The notes: a model not told the origin generated them from the sequence alone. A DNA stretch of 64,000 nt from Marinibaculum sp040216765 (GCA_040216765.1 JAVJON010000006.1:103105-167104); one strand, 5' to 3'. Positions 18,562-27,592 are shown, numbered from the stretch's first letter. Program-made: numbers and translations.

Positions 18562-18984
18562 CTAGTTGGTCGAGCCGCCCGCGCCGGCACCCGCGCCGGC
18601 ACCGGCTCCCGCGCCAGCGCCCGCACCGACCCCGACAGAGCCGGTCGCGTTGTCGGCGGTATCGAGCACGGACGTGCCGGTATCCTTTGCCGTGTCCAGG
18701 CCGCTGCTGATTGCGCCGGTGGCCGTACCGACGGCGCCGTCCGCAGCACCGGTCGCGGCATCCCCGGCGCCCGAGGCATCGGCGCCGATCCCGACCGAGG
18801 CACCGCCAGAGGCGCCGCCCGACGTATTGCTCTGGGCACTGCCAGCACCGGCGGAGCCGCCTGCAGAGGCACCGGCATTGACCCCGACCCCGGCACTCGC
18901 GCCGGCATCGGTGGAACCCGCCATCGCGGCCGGGCTGGCCAGCAGGAGGGCTGCAAGGGCAGTCGCTGCAATATGGTTTCGCAT
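18562..18984 (-). CDS. Small secreted Gly/Ala-rich low-complexity protein
   Basis: 140 residues. An N-terminal signal peptide (basic MRNH, hydrophobic core rich in Ala/Leu, cleavage after AMA near residue 22) is followed by a low-complexity chain of Gly, Ala, Ser, Asp and Thr. The chain ends in about eight alternating Gly-Ala pairs and GGSTN. An AGGAGAG site precedes the ATG; the longer frame upstream of it has no support. No known domain is visible. The composition suggests an extended, perhaps surface or matrix-associated protein, but the function is unknown. It converges on the HAD gene. Confidence 0.65.
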   Translation of the reverse strand: MRNHIAATALAALLLASPAAMAGSTDAGASAGVGVNAGASAGGSAGAGSAQSNTSGGASGGASVGIGADASGAGDAATGAADGAVGTATGAISSGLDTAKDTGTSVLDTADNATGSVGVGAGAGAGAGAGAGAGAGGSTN

Positions 18985-19162
18985 GGTTGCTCTCCTATTC
19001 CGTCGCCCACCGGCTGCAACGGCAGCAGGGGCGTTACGGGACAGGAAACCGCCGGCCGGGTGGCTCGGTTCCAGCCGGCTCACGCATTGGTGCGGCCCCT
19101 GTGACCGCCGTAACGGCCGCAGGGCAAGGCTGGACGGGGCGCGGCCCGCTTGCCGTCGGGGC

Positions 19163-19191
19163 AAAAAAAAGCCGGCCCCAAAAGGGCCGGC
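19163..19191 (-). terminator. Rho-independent terminator
   Basis: An 8-bp GC stem (GCCGGCCC/GGGCCGGC in plus-strand reading) with a five-base loop is followed on the minus strand by eight consecutive T. It ends minus-strand transcription coming from the candidate small RNA and/or lysR. Confidence 0.9.
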
Positions 19192-19300
19192 AAGTCTAAC
19201 AGGGAGGCTTCACGTCTGGGAGACGTAAAAGTCGGCATCAGGTCGATGCCGACGACCCGGATGGGACCGGGTCGAGCGCTGCTGCACCGCAGCATCGCCT
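19163..19300 (-). ncRNA. Candidate structured small RNA: four stem-loops plus intrinsic terminator
   Basis: Read on the minus strand, about 138 nt hold five consecutive perfect hairpins. In plus coordinates the arms are 19281-19285/19289-19293, 19254-19260/19267-19273 (7 bp), 19231-19239/19245-19253 (9 bp), 19212-19217/19221-19226 (6 bp) and the terminator 19171-19178/19184-19191 (8 bp), which is followed by eight U. A short single-stranded segment with CCUCCC, a possible anti-Shine-Dalgarno sequence, lies just before the terminator. A TATATT -10-like box sits at 19308-19313, about eight bases before the first hairpin. The alternative is a structured 3' end of the lysR transcript, which reads in the same direction and ends 140 bases upstream. 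No known family is recognised. Confidence 0.6.
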
Positions 19301-19307
19301 GCCAGGG

Positions 19308-19336
19308 AATATATGCATCGTCATTTTGCCGAAAAT
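19308..19336 (-). promoter_or_regulatory. Possible sigma-70 promoter for the candidate small RNA
   Basis: On the minus strand a TATATT box (19308-19313) is preceded at about 16 bases by a weak TTTTCG. The stretch is clearly more AT-rich than its surroundings and sits directly before the hairpin series. The -35 match is poor, so confidence is modest. Confidence 0.4.
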
Positions 19337-19439
19337 GCCTATCCGCGAAGATCTGATATGCAGGCAGCGCATGACTCCTGCCATCGCCCTGTCACGTTTA
19401 CGCAGGACTGCCCGTTCCGCAGGGGCGGCGGGGCGTGGC

Positions 19440-20336
19440 TCAGAACTCGGTATCGGTCACGGCGCCGATCAGGAAATCGCGGAAAACCTGGATCTTCTTG
19501 CTGTTCCGGAGTTCCTCCGGATAGACGAAATAGGTCTCGAAGGTCGGCCCGTCGATTTCCGGCAGCACCCGCACGATATCGGGCCGGTCGCGCGAGATGT
19601 AGTCGGGTATCCCCGCGATCCCCAGGCCGCTGGCGACCGCCTGCGCCAGGCCGTAGATGTTGTTGATCCACAGCACGGCCTCCCGCGGGCGGCTCGGCGG
19701 GCGGCCAAGCTCGGCCAGCCAGTTCACGCCGGACAGGGTTTCCGGGGCGTTGTCGCCGTAGATGATCAGGCGGTGCTGGTCCAGTTCGTCGATCGTGTGC
19801 GGCATGCCGTGCTGGGCCACATAGTCCCGCGAGGCGCAGGCATGGACATGCACCGACATCAGGCGGCGCTGCACCAGGTCGGGCTGGGTCGGCTTGTGCA
19901 GGCGCACGGCGACATCCGCCTCGCGCATGCTGAGGTCCAGTTCCCGGTCGTCCAGCAGCACCATCGCCCGGATCTTCGGATAGGCGTCGACGAAGGCACG
20001 GATCCGCGGTGCCAGCCAGAACGAGCCGAAGCCGACCGGGGCCGTCACCCGCAGGGTGCCCTGCGGCGAATCCCGCGCGTCCTGCAGGATCGCCTCCGCC
20101 ATGGACAGCTTGGCGAAGACCTCGTGCACGGTGCTGTAGAGGAACTCGCCATGCTCGGTGAGGATCAGGCCGCGCGCATGCCGGTGGAACAGCGGGGTGT
20201 TGAGGCTCTCCTCCAGCGCGGAGATCTGCCGGCTGACGGCGGATTGGCTGAGATTCAGGAGGGTCCCTGCGCGGGTGAAGCTGCGTGCCTCGGAAACGGT
20301 ATGGAAGATCCGGAGTTTGTCCCAGTCCAGTGGCAT
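19440..20336 (-). CDS. LysR-family transcriptional regulator
   Basis: 298 residues, standard for the family. The N-terminal winged helix-turn-helix (about 1-65; LSQSAVSRQISALEE recognition segment) is followed by a periplasmic-binding-protein-like effector domain (about 90-295). It starts 96 bases downstream of trxB on the same strand and may be co-transcribed with it. LysR regulators usually act on a neighbouring or divergent gene, but no divergent partner exists here, so its target is unknown. Confidence 0.9.
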   Translation of the reverse strand: MPLDWDKLRIFHTVSEARSFTRAGTLLNLSQSAVSRQISALEESLNTPLFHRHARGLILTEHGEFLYSTVHEVFAKLSMAEAILQDARDSPQGTLRVTAPVGFGSFWLAPRIRAFVDAYPKIRAMVLLDDRELDLSMREADVAVRLHKPTQPDLVQRRLMSVHVHACASRDYVAQHGMPHTIDELDQHRLIIYGDNAPETLSGVNWLAELGRPPSRPREAVLWINNIYGLAQAVASGLGIAGIPDYISRDRPDIVRVLPEIDGPTFETYFVYPEELRNSKKIQVFRDFLIGAVTDTEF

Positions 20337-20432
20337 GGTCTCCCTGTCTGCGATGGCAGCAGCGGCACTGCCGGGCCGGCAGGCACCGCATTGTGGCGGC
20401 GCCGGCTGCCGGTCCCCGGGGCCCTGTCCTGA

Positions 20433-21410
20433 CTATTCGGCGGCGATCCTGGCATCCCCTTGGGCAGCGACATATTTCTCTGCCTGCAGGGCGGCCATGC
20501 ACCCGGTGCCGGCGGCGGTCACCGCCTGGCGATAGATCTTGTCCTGCACATCGCCGCAGGCGAAGACGCCCGGAATGCTGGTTTCCGTGGAATCGGCGGC
20601 GGTGACGACATAGCCCTCGTCATCCATCTTCAGCTTGCCGGCGAACAGGGCGGTGTTGGGCTTGTGCCCGATCGCCACGAACAGGCCGTCGGTCTTCAGC
20701 TCGCGCGGCTCGCCGGTCTGCGTGTTCCGCAGCCGCAGGCCGGTGACGCCGGGCGGCTCGCTGTCGCCCAGGATCTCCTCGACCACATGGTTCCAGACGG
20801 TCTCGACCTTCGGGTTCCGGAACAGCCGGTCCTGCAGGATCTTCTCGGCGCGCAGGCTGTCGCGCCGGTGGATCAGGGTCACCTTGCTGGCATGGTTGGT
20901 GAGGTACAGCGCCTCTTCCACGGCGGTGTTGCCGCCGCCGACGACGGCGACCTCCCGCCCGCGATAGAAGAAGCCGTCGCAGGTCGCGCAGGCCGAGACG
21001 CCGAAGCCCTGGAACCGGGTCTCGCCGTCCAGCCCCAGCCACTTCGCCTGGGCCCCGGTGGCGAGGATCAGGCTGTCGCCCAGATAGACCGTGCCGGAAT
21101 CGCCGATCGCCCGGAACGGGCGGCTCTCCAGGTCCACCTCGACGATCACGTCATGGACGATCTGGGTGCCGACATGCTTCGCCTGGGCCTCCATCTGCTC
21201 CATCAGCCAGGGGCCCTGGATCACGTCGGCGAAGCCGGGATAGTTCTCCACATCGGTGGTGATGGTGAGCTGCCCGCCGGGCTGCAGGCCATGCACCAGC
21301 AGCGGCGCCATCGCGGCGCGTGCCGCATAGATCGCCGCCGTCAGGCCGGCCGGGCCGGAGCCCAGGATCAGGGCCTTGGTGCGGTGCGTCTGTCTGTCCG
21401 TGTCGCTCAT
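20433..21410 (-). CDS. trxB: Thioredoxin-disulfide reductase
   Basis: 325 residues. It carries the FAD-binding GSGPAGLTAAIYAAR near the N terminus, the redox-active CATC (Cys141/Cys144), the NADPH motif GGGNTAVEEA, the RRDSLRA segment and the C-terminal FAD motif GVFACGDVQD. The cytosolic enzyme passes electrons from NADPH to thioredoxin. The ATG at 21410 gives the usual N terminus just before the FAD domain, with GGAG upstream; a longer frame adds 75 unrelated residues. Confidence 0.97.
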   Translation of the reverse strand: MSDTDRQTHRTKALILGSGPAGLTAAIYAARAAMAPLLVHGLQPGGQLTITTDVENYPGFADVIQGPWLMEQMEAQAKHVGTQIVHDVIVEVDLESRPFRAIGDSGTVYLGDSLILATGAQAKWLGLDGETRFQGFGVSACATCDGFFYRGREVAVVGGGNTAVEEALYLTNHASKVTLIHRRDSLRAEKILQDRLFRNPKVETVWNHVVEEILGDSEPPGVTGLRLRNTQTGEPRELKTDGLFVAIGHKPNTALFAGKLKMDDEGYVVTAADSTETSIPGVFACGDVQDKIYRQAVTAAGTGCMAALQAEKYVAAQGDARIAAE

Positions 21411-21779
21411 CTGCGTCGCTCCGGAAAGGCGTGCCTGGCCCCGGTCCTGCCGCCGGCCGGCCACGGCCTGCCAGGCCGTTCTGGACCAGCGGGCCGGGCA
21501 GCCGAGCCATGCGGCGGGTGCATGTCTCTGGTGGAAGCTACTTACAGGGGCCGTGCGCGCTCGGCAAGGAAAGGCGCTTCCCGCGGGCCTGCCGGCGGGA
21601 TCACCGGTCCGCACAGGAATGCGCCTCAATCGCAATCATATCTGGTCCTGCGGAGCCGGACTGCAAGCCGGCCGGCCACGCTCCGTTCGTGCGGTCGCGG
21701 ATGTCCCGGCGGATGGATGCTTGACCGATTCCAGCCACCATGATTTTATTCGTATACAAACGATCTTGGGAGGCGGACG
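21411..21779. other. Intergenic region between divergent trxB and the molybdenum hydroxylase operon
   Basis: 369 bases. The trxB side is GC-rich without clear boxes. The hydroxylase side becomes AT-rich from about 21735 and carries the GTATAC palindrome listed separately, then GGGAGG before the first gene. No small gene or RNA is supported. Confidence 0.5.
21748..21761. promoter_or_regulatory. Palindromic operator candidate upstream of the catabolic operon
   Basis: ATTCGTATACAAAC is a 14-bp near-perfect palindrome around GTATAC, 18 bases before the first start codon and just upstream of the GGGAGG ribosome site. A related site, GTTCGTATGCTAAC, lies upstream of the enamidase gene. The pattern fits the TNGT..ACNA type of FadR-like GntR regulators; the MarR protein encoded at the operon end is an alternative binder. 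Confidence 0.55.
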
Positions 21780-22655
21780 ATGGCACGCTACCTGTCGCCC
21801 GATACGGTCGAGCAGGGCTTGGCCGCACTTGCCACGGGCGGGTTTCGCCTGGTGGCCGGGGGGACCGATGTCTACCCGGCACTGCGCGACCGGCCGCTTG
21901 GCTGCGACATGATCGATCTGCATCGGATCGCCGCGCTGCGCGGCATTTCCGCCTGCGACAGCCCGGCTGCCGGCTGGCGCATCGGCGCCCTGGCCACCTG
22001 GACCGATCTTCTGAAGGCCGACCTGCCGCCGGTGTTCGACGGCCTGAAGGCGGCGTCGCGCGAGATCGGCTCGGTGCAGATCCAGAACGCCGCCACCATC
22101 GTCGGCAATATCTGCAACGCCTCGCCGGCCGCCGATGGCGTGCCGCCCCTGCTCGCCCTCGATGCGGAGGTGGAGATTGCCGCCCTGTCGGGCAGCCGCC
22201 GGATGCCGCTCGATGCCTTCGTCCTGGGCCCGCGCAAGACCGCCCTGGCCGGGGACGAGATGGTGACGGGCCTGTTCCTGCCGGCGCGTGGCCGGTCGGC
22301 CAGAAGCGCCTTCCGCAAGCTGGGCGCCCGCCGCTACCTGGTGATCTCCATCGCCATGGCCGCGGTCGCGCTGGACCTCGACGACACGGGTCGGGTCGCC
22401 TGGGCGCGGGTCTCGGTCGGCTCCTGCTCGCCCGTGGCGCAGCGCCTGCCGGCGCTGGAGGCGGCCCTGATCGGCGCGGCCTGCAACGGCGCGGAGCTGG
22501 CCGCCCGGCTCGATCCGGCGCATCTGGCGCCCCTCACCCCGATCGGCGATGTCCGCGGCAGTGCCGGCTACCGGTTGCAGGCCGCGGCGGAGCTGGTGCG
22601 TCGGACCCTGGCCGGATGCGCCGGCGACACCCCAGTCCTGGAGGCCCCGCGATGA
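21780..22655 (+). CDS. FAD-binding subunit of a molybdenum hydroxylase (xanthine dehydrogenase/CoxM family)
   Basis: 291 residues, the length of a stand-alone medium subunit. The FAD signatures VAGGTDVYP near residue 25 and TIVGNICNASPAAD near 110 are intact, and the C-terminal CO-dehydrogenase flavoprotein domain follows. The subunit takes electrons from the [2Fe-2S] clusters of its partner. Its stop overlaps the start of the FeS/Mo subunit gene (ATGA), which supports equimolar synthesis. Given the reductase and enamidase in the same region, the complex probably hydroxylates nicotinate or a similar N-heteroaromatic acid. Confidence 0.92.
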   Translation: MARYLSPDTVEQGLAALATGGFRLVAGGTDVYPALRDRPLGCDMIDLHRIAALRGISACDSPAAGWRIGALATWTDLLKADLPPVFDGLKAASREIGSVQIQNAATIVGNICNASPAADGVPPLLALDAEVEIAALSGSRRMPLDAFVLGPRKTALAGDEMVTGLFLPARGRSARSAFRKLGARRYLVISIAMAAVALDLDDTGRVAWARVSVGSCSPVAQRLPALEAALIGAACNGAELAARLDPAHLAPLTPIGDVRGSAGYRLQAAAELVRRTLAGCAGDTPVLEAPR

Positions 22656-25468
22656 CAGCGCCCCCTTCCGGCGCCGCCAGCCGCGCCATGCCGCAGAACG
22701 AGCCCGCCGCCGACGGCATCGCCTTCGTGCTGAACGGTGCGCCGGTGACCGTGGCGGCCCCGCCGGGCGAACGGCTGTCCCAGACCCTGCGCGAGCGGCT
22801 GGCCGCCCGCGACGTGAAGGTCGGCTGCAATGCCGGCGATTGCGGTGCCTGCACGATCCTGGTCGACGGCGCCACCTATTGCGCCTGCATGATGCCGGCC
22901 AGCCAGGCCGCCGGACGGCGGGTGGAGACCCTGGCCGGCCTTGCCCGCGACGATTCCCGGGCGCGGGCGCTGGCCGACTCGTTCCTGCAGCACGGCGCGG
23001 CGCAATGCGGCATCTGCACGCCGGGCATGATGGTGTCGGCCGTGGCGCTGCTGCGCGACTGCCCGGCGCCCGATGCGCAGCAGGTGCAGGACGCGCTGGG
23101 CGGCGTGCTGTGCCGCTGCACCGGCTATCGCAAGATCATCGACGCGGTGATCGCCTGCGGCGCCGGCGCGACCTGGGCGGAGGACCGTACCGACGGTCCG
23201 GCGGTGGGGCGAAAGGTGGTGCGGGTGGACGGCCAGGAACGGGTCGCCGGCACGGCCATCTTCGGCGACGATGCGGCGCCGGCCGATGCCCTGGCCCTGC
23301 GGGTCCTGCGCTCGCCCTACGACCATGCCGCGTTCCGCTTCGGCGACCTGGCGGCCTGGCAGGCCGGCCAGCCCGGCGTGGCGCTGGTGCTGACGGCGGC
23401 GGACATTCCCGGGGTCAACGCCTTCGGCGTGATCCAGGGCTTCGAGGACCAGCCGGTCTTTGCCGAGGGCGCGGCCCGGTTCCGCGGCGAGGCGGTGGCC
23501 GCGATCGCCGGCGATCCGGCGGCGATCGATGCGCTGGACCTGGATACGCTGCCGGTGGAATGGACGGAACTGCCGGCGCATCGCGACCCGCAGGACGCGG
23601 TCGCCCCGGGCGCGGCGCCGGTCCTTCCGGCGCGGCCCGACAACATCCTGTGCCGCGGCTTCGTGCAGCGCGGCGACGCCGATGCCGCGCTGGCGCGCGC
23701 CGCGGTCGCCGTGGAGGGGCGGTTCGAGACCGGCTTCATCGAGCATGCCTATATCGAGCCCGAGGCCGGCTTTGCCCGGCGCGACGGCGACCGGCTGGAA
23801 CTGCATGTCTGCACCCAGGCACCGTACATGAACCGCGACGGTATCGCCGCGATCATGGGGCTGCCCGGCACGTCGGTGCGCATCGTGCCGACGGCGGTGG
23901 GCGGCGGCTTCGGCTCCAAGCTCGACCTGTCGCTGCATCCCTACCTGGCGCTGGCCGCCTGGCGCCTGGGGCGCCCGGTGCGCGGCACCTACAGCCGCAT
24001 CGAATCGATGCAGTCGACCACGAAGCGCCATCCGGCGCGGATCGACCTGCGGATCGGTGCGGATGCGGATGGCCGGCTCTGCGGCATGGCGTTCGACGGC
24101 GACTTCAACACCGGCGCCTATGCCTCCTGGGGGCCGACGGTCGCGAACCGCGTCCCGGTCCATGCCTCGGGCCCCTACCAGGTGGCGGACTATCGCTGCC
24201 GCACCCGCGCGATCCACACCCATCGCATGCCGTCCGGCGCGTTCCGCGGCTTCGGCGTGCCGCAATCGGCGATCGCGCAGGAGAGCCTGTTCGACGAACT
24301 GGCCGACCGGCTGGGCATCGACCGGCTGGCGTTCCGCCGGCGCAACGCGCTGCGCGACGGCGCGCCGACCGTCACCGGCCAGGTGTTCGACAGCGGCGTC
24401 GGCATCGACGACTGCCTCGCCGCGCTGGAAGAGGGCTGGCATGCGGGCCGCGCGCGCTGTGCGGCATTCAATGCGCAGGCCGAGGGCAGCGGCAGCCCGC
24501 TGCGCCGCGGCATCGGGCTGGCCAGCGGCTGGTACGGCTGCGGCAATACCTCGCTGCCCAATCCCTCGACGATCAAGGCGGGCATTCGCGGCGACGGCAC
24601 CATCGTGCTGCACCAGGGGGCGGTGGATATCGGCCAGGGCGCCAATACCGTGATCTCGCAGATCTTCGCCGATGCGCTCGGCGTGCCGCTGGAGGCGGTG
24701 ACCCGGATCGGCGGGGATACCGACGTGACGCCGGATGCCGGCAAGACCTCCGCCTCGCGCCAGACCTTCGTCTCGGGCAATGCGGCAAAGCGGGCAGGAG
24801 AGGCATTGCGCGCCCAGCTGCTGCGCCACGGCAATGTGCCGGAGGATGCCGGCATCCTGCTGGCCGAGGGCCGGCTGGCGCTGCAGGACGGCGGCACGCG
24901 GCGGGTGCTGGACCTGGCCGAGCTGCCGGCCGATGGCGACGGCTATGTCTTTGCGGCGGAAGGGGTCTACGACCCGCCGACGAAGCCGATGGACGCGAAC
25001 GGCCAGGGCCATCCCTATGCACAGTTCGGCTATGCCGCGCATATGGTCGAGCTGCAGGTCGACACCGGCCTGGGCACGGTGGAGCTGCTGCGCATCGAGG
25101 CGGCGCACGATGTCGGCCGGGCGATCAACCCGGTGCTGGTGGAGGGCCAGGTCCAGGGCGGCGTGGCGCAGGGCATCGGCCTGGCGCTGATGGAGGAGTT
25201 CCTGCCCGGGCGCACCGAGAACCTGCACGACTACCTGATCCCCACGATCGGCGACGTGCCGCCGATCGTCACGCATATCGTCGAGGTGCCCGACCCGAAC
25301 GGCCCGTTCGGCGCCAAGGGACTGGGCGAGCATGCACTGATCCCGACAGCGCCGGCGGTGCTGAACGCGATCCGCGACGCCACCGGCATCAGCATCCGCC
25401 AGCTGCCGGCCACGCCGGACCGGGTGCTGACCGCGTTGCGGGACCGCAAGACGGCAGAGAAGGCCTGA
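22652..25468 (+). CDS. Fused [2Fe-2S]/molybdopterin subunit of a molybdenum hydroxylase (nicotinate dehydrogenase-like)
   Basis: 938 residues that join two subunits often encoded separately. Residues about 25-170 are the iron-sulfur part: Cys59 opens CNAGDCGAC with a later Cys, and a second cluster is formed by CGICTPGM and CRCTGYRK. Residues about 185-930 are the molybdopterin part, with VGGGFGSK, GAFRGFGVPQ, GQGANTV and the expected catalytic Glu893 in GAKGLGEHAL. The family adds a water-derived hydroxyl group next to a ring nitrogen and passes electrons to the FAD subunit. The next gene resembles 6-hydroxynicotinate reductase, so nicotinate to 6-hydroxynicotinate is the best guess. The substrate is inferred from neighbours only. 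Confidence 0.92.
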   Translation: MTAPPSGAASRAMPQNEPAADGIAFVLNGAPVTVAAPPGERLSQTLRERLAARDVKVGCNAGDCGACTILVDGATYCACMMPASQAAGRRVETLAGLARDDSRARALADSFLQHGAAQCGICTPGMMVSAVALLRDCPAPDAQQVQDALGGVLCRCTGYRKIIDAVIACGAGATWAEDRTDGPAVGRKVVRVDGQERVAGTAIFGDDAAPADALALRVLRSPYDHAAFRFGDLAAWQAGQPGVALVLTAADIPGVNAFGVIQGFEDQPVFAEGAARFRGEAVAAIAGDPAAIDALDLDTLPVEWTELPAHRDPQDAVAPGAAPVLPARPDNILCRGFVQRGDADAALARAAVAVEGRFETGFIEHAYIEPEAGFARRDGDRLELHVCTQAPYMNRDGIAAIMGLPGTSVRIVPTAVGGGFGSKLDLSLHPYLALAAWRLGRPVRGTYSRIESMQSTTKRHPARIDLRIGADADGRLCGMAFDGDFNTGAYASWGPTVANRVPVHASGPYQVADYRCRTRAIHTHRMPSGAFRGFGVPQSAIAQESLFDELADRLGIDRLAFRRRNALRDGAPTVTGQVFDSGVGIDDCLAALEEGWHAGRARCAAFNAQAEGSGSPLRRGIGLASGWYGCGNTSLPNPSTIKAGIRGDGTIVLHQGAVDIGQGANTVISQIFADALGVPLEAVTRIGGDTDVTPDAGKTSASRQTFVSGNAAKRAGEALRAQLLRHGNVPEDAGILLAEGRLALQDGGTRRVLDLAELPADGDGYVFAAEGVYDPPTKPMDANGQGHPYAQFGYAAHMVELQVDTGLGTVELLRIEAAHDVGRAINPVLVEGQVQGGVAQGIGLALMEEFLPGRTENLHDYLIPTIGDVPPIVTHIVEVPDPNGPFGAKGLGEHALIPTAPAVLNAIRDATGISIRQLPATPDRVLTALRDRKTAEKA

Positions 25469-25481
25469 GGAGGGCCGGACC

Positions 25482-27005
25482 ATGGTCAAGCAGCAGACAA
25501 CCAGCACCGTCGACGGCCGCATCCGCTGCGATGCCTGCCCGGTGATGTGCTACATCGCCGACGGCAAGACCGGCGCCTGCGACCGCTATGCCAACGAGGG
25601 CGGCGACCTGATCCGCGTCGACCCCTTCACGATCATCGAGAACACCGTCTCCGAAGGCGGCGCGGTGGTGCCCTTCCTGTCGCCCGACGGCGAGACCTGG
25701 GACGGCGATATCGTCCAGGCGAACCGCTCGTTCGTGACCGCGGTCGGCGCGGGGACGACCTATCCCGACTACAAGCCGGCGCCGTTCATCGTCTCCCAGA
25801 AGGTGGAGGGGGTGGACATGGTCACCGTGGTGACCGAGGGGATCTTCAGCTATTGCGGTGTGAAGGTGAAGATCGACACCGACCGGCATATCGGCCGGGA
25901 ATGCGAGCCGGTGCGCGTGTCGGGCGAAGTGATCGGCCATGTCACCACCGGCGAGTACGGCTCGCAGATGATGGCGCTGGGCGGGGTGAAGCACCTGACC
26001 GGCGGCAGCAAGAAGGAAGGCCGCGTCACCTGCGACGCCATGCTGAAGCTGTGCAACGGCGAGGCGGTGGAGATGCAGATCGACGGCGGCGCCAGCCTGG
26101 TCGTGCAGGCCGGCAAGCCGCCGGTGATCAACGGCAACCAGGAAGAGCGCATGCGGGTCGGCTGCGGCTCCGCCACCATCGGGATGTTCGCCAAGCAGTG
26201 GTACGAACATGTCGACGAGGTGGTGGTGGTGGACGACCACATCACCGGCGTGCTGTCGGAGCATCAGGCCGGCAAGCTGCTGGACGTGCAGCCCACCGGG
26301 GTGCGGATCAAGGGCCGGCGCTCCACGCCCGGCCGCTATTTCCAGGTGGCGGAGCCGGGCACCGGCTGGGGCGGCACCGACATCACCGACCCGCTGGCGA
26401 TCCTCGGCCCGTTCGACCCGAAGGTGGCGAAGCCGGGCATGCGGATGCTGATGGTCTCCACCACCGGCGACCAGTACGCCTATTTCCTGCTGGACGATGC
26501 GCTGCAGCCGGTGACGGCCGACTTGCCGGCGGAGCTCTACCAGTCGGTCGAGCGGATCGCGGAGAACTGCGAGCCGGCCCTGTCGTCGGTGCTGTTCATG
26601 GGCGGCGCCGGCGGTTCGCTGCGCGCCGGCGTCACCGAGAACCCGGTGCGCCTGACCCGCTCGGTAAAGGACGCGCTGACCCATGTCTCCTGCGGCGGGG
26701 TGCCGGTCTATGTCTGGCCCGGCGGCGGCATCACCGTGATGGTCGATGTCTCGCTGATGCCGAGCCGGTCCTTCGGCTATGTGCCGACGCCGGCGCTGGT
26801 CGCGCCGATCGAGTTCACCATGCGCCTGGCCGACTACGGCCGGCTGGGCGGCCATATGAGCGCGGTGCAGCCGCTGGAGGCGGTGCAGGGCCAGGCGGGG
26901 CGCCGCCTGCCGGGCCGCCAGGACATCGCCTGGCCGACCGACGACCGGCATTTCCGCTGGAAGGACCCGGCCGGCAGCCCCGGCGGCACCAAGGAGAAGA
27001 CCTGA
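25482..27005 (+). CDS. 6-Hydroxynicotinate reductase homologue
   Basis: 507 residues. The N terminus has a cysteine group, Cys16/19/23/33 (CDACPVMC then GAC), suited to an iron-sulfur cluster. The rest is a long alpha/beta protein with no familiar nucleotide motif. I recognise it as the family annotated as 6-hydroxynicotinate reductase, the ferredoxin-dependent enzyme of Eubacterium barkeri that reduces 6-hydroxynicotinate to 1,4,5,6-tetrahydro-6-oxonicotinate. The assignment gains weight because the enamidase, which uses that product, is encoded 9 kb away. An AGGAGGG site lies 13 bases downstream of the hydroxylase stop. The gene is soon followed by two DUF1185 genes. Confidence 0.82.
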   Translation: MVKQQTTSTVDGRIRCDACPVMCYIADGKTGACDRYANEGGDLIRVDPFTIIENTVSEGGAVVPFLSPDGETWDGDIVQANRSFVTAVGAGTTYPDYKPAPFIVSQKVEGVDMVTVVTEGIFSYCGVKVKIDTDRHIGRECEPVRVSGEVIGHVTTGEYGSQMMALGGVKHLTGGSKKEGRVTCDAMLKLCNGEAVEMQIDGGASLVVQAGKPPVINGNQEERMRVGCGSATIGMFAKQWYEHVDEVVVVDDHITGVLSEHQAGKLLDVQPTGVRIKGRRSTPGRYFQVAEPGTGWGGTDITDPLAILGPFDPKVAKPGMRMLMVSTTGDQYAYFLLDDALQPVTADLPAELYQSVERIAENCEPALSSVLFMGGAGGSLRAGVTENPVRLTRSVKDALTHVSCGGVPVYVWPGGGITVMVDVSLMPSRSFGYVPTPALVAPIEFTMRLADYGRLGGHMSAVQPLEAVQGQAGRRLPGRQDIAWPTDDRHFRWKDPAGSPGGTKEKT

Positions 27006-27007
27006 CG

Positions 27008-27592
27008 ATGCCCGAAGTCGTGATCCGCAAGACCCTGACATCCGTGGAAGAGATCTATCACGAAGGCGGGCCGCGCGCGTCGCAGCCGCTGCGCCGGGCG
27101 GCCGCCGTGTCGGTGATCGCCAATCCCTTCGCGGGCCGCTACGTGCCCGAGATCGAGGGGTTCATGGAAGACCTGAAGCCGCTGGGCCTGCGCATGGCGC
27201 GGCTGCTGATCGACCGGCTTGGCGGCGACCCGAAGGTCGTGCAGGGCTATGGCAAGGGCGCCATCGTGGGCACGGCCGGGGAGCAGGAGCATGGCGCGCT
27301 GTGGCACGTGCCGGGCGGCTATGCGATGCGCGAGGCACTGGGCAATGCCGCGGCCATCGTGCCGTCGACCAAGAAGGTCGGCGCGCCGGGCGCGCGGCTC
27401 GACGTGCCGGTCACGCATATCAACGCATCCTATGTGCGCAGCCATTTCGACGCGATGGAGATCAGCCTCGCGGATTCGCCGCGGGCGGACGAGATGGCGC
27501 TGATCCTGGTGATGACCACCGGCGCGCGCATCCATGCCCGGGTCGGCGGGCTGAAGGCATCCGAGGTCAAGGGGGAGGACGGGCTGCGATGA
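27008..27592 (+). CDS. DUF1185 (amino acid synthesis family) protein, copy 1
   Basis: 194 residues. It shares with the next gene the segments VIANPFAGRYV, QGYGKGAIVG, VPSTKKVGAPG, SYVRSHFDAMEI and VKGEDGLR at the C terminus, which mark the DUF1185/AA_synth family. The biochemical activity is not known to me. It begins two bases after the reductase stop and its own stop overlaps the next start (ATGA), so it is firmly part of the operon. A structural or catalytic role in reduction or opening of the heterocycle is an inference from position. Confidence 0.85.
   Translation: MPEVVIRKTLTSVEEIYHEGGPRASQPLRRAAAVSVIANPFAGRYVPEIEGFMEDLKPLGLRMARLLIDRLGGDPKVVQGYGKGAIVGTAGEQEHGALWHVPGGYAMREALGNAAAIVPSTKKVGAPGARLDVPVTHINASYVRSHFDAMEISLADSPRADEMALILVMTTGARIHARVGGLKASEVKGEDGLR

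Noticed and set aside
19163..19300. Identity of the hairpin series as signal recognition particle RNA, tmRNA or 6S RNA
   Set aside because: It lacks the SRP tetraloop and GGAAG-type core, any tRNA-like or tag-coding part, and the long rod of 6S RNA.
22568..25522. A 984-residue minus-strand frame opposite the molybdenum hydroxylase
   Set aside because: It is His/Arg-rich without a domain, and the plus strand carries complete FeS and Mo motifs.
25547..27592. A 681-residue plus-strand frame spanning the reductase gene and ending in DUF1185 copy 1
   Set aside because: The first two thirds are a shifted reading of the reductase gene. Only the part from 27008 is a real protein.
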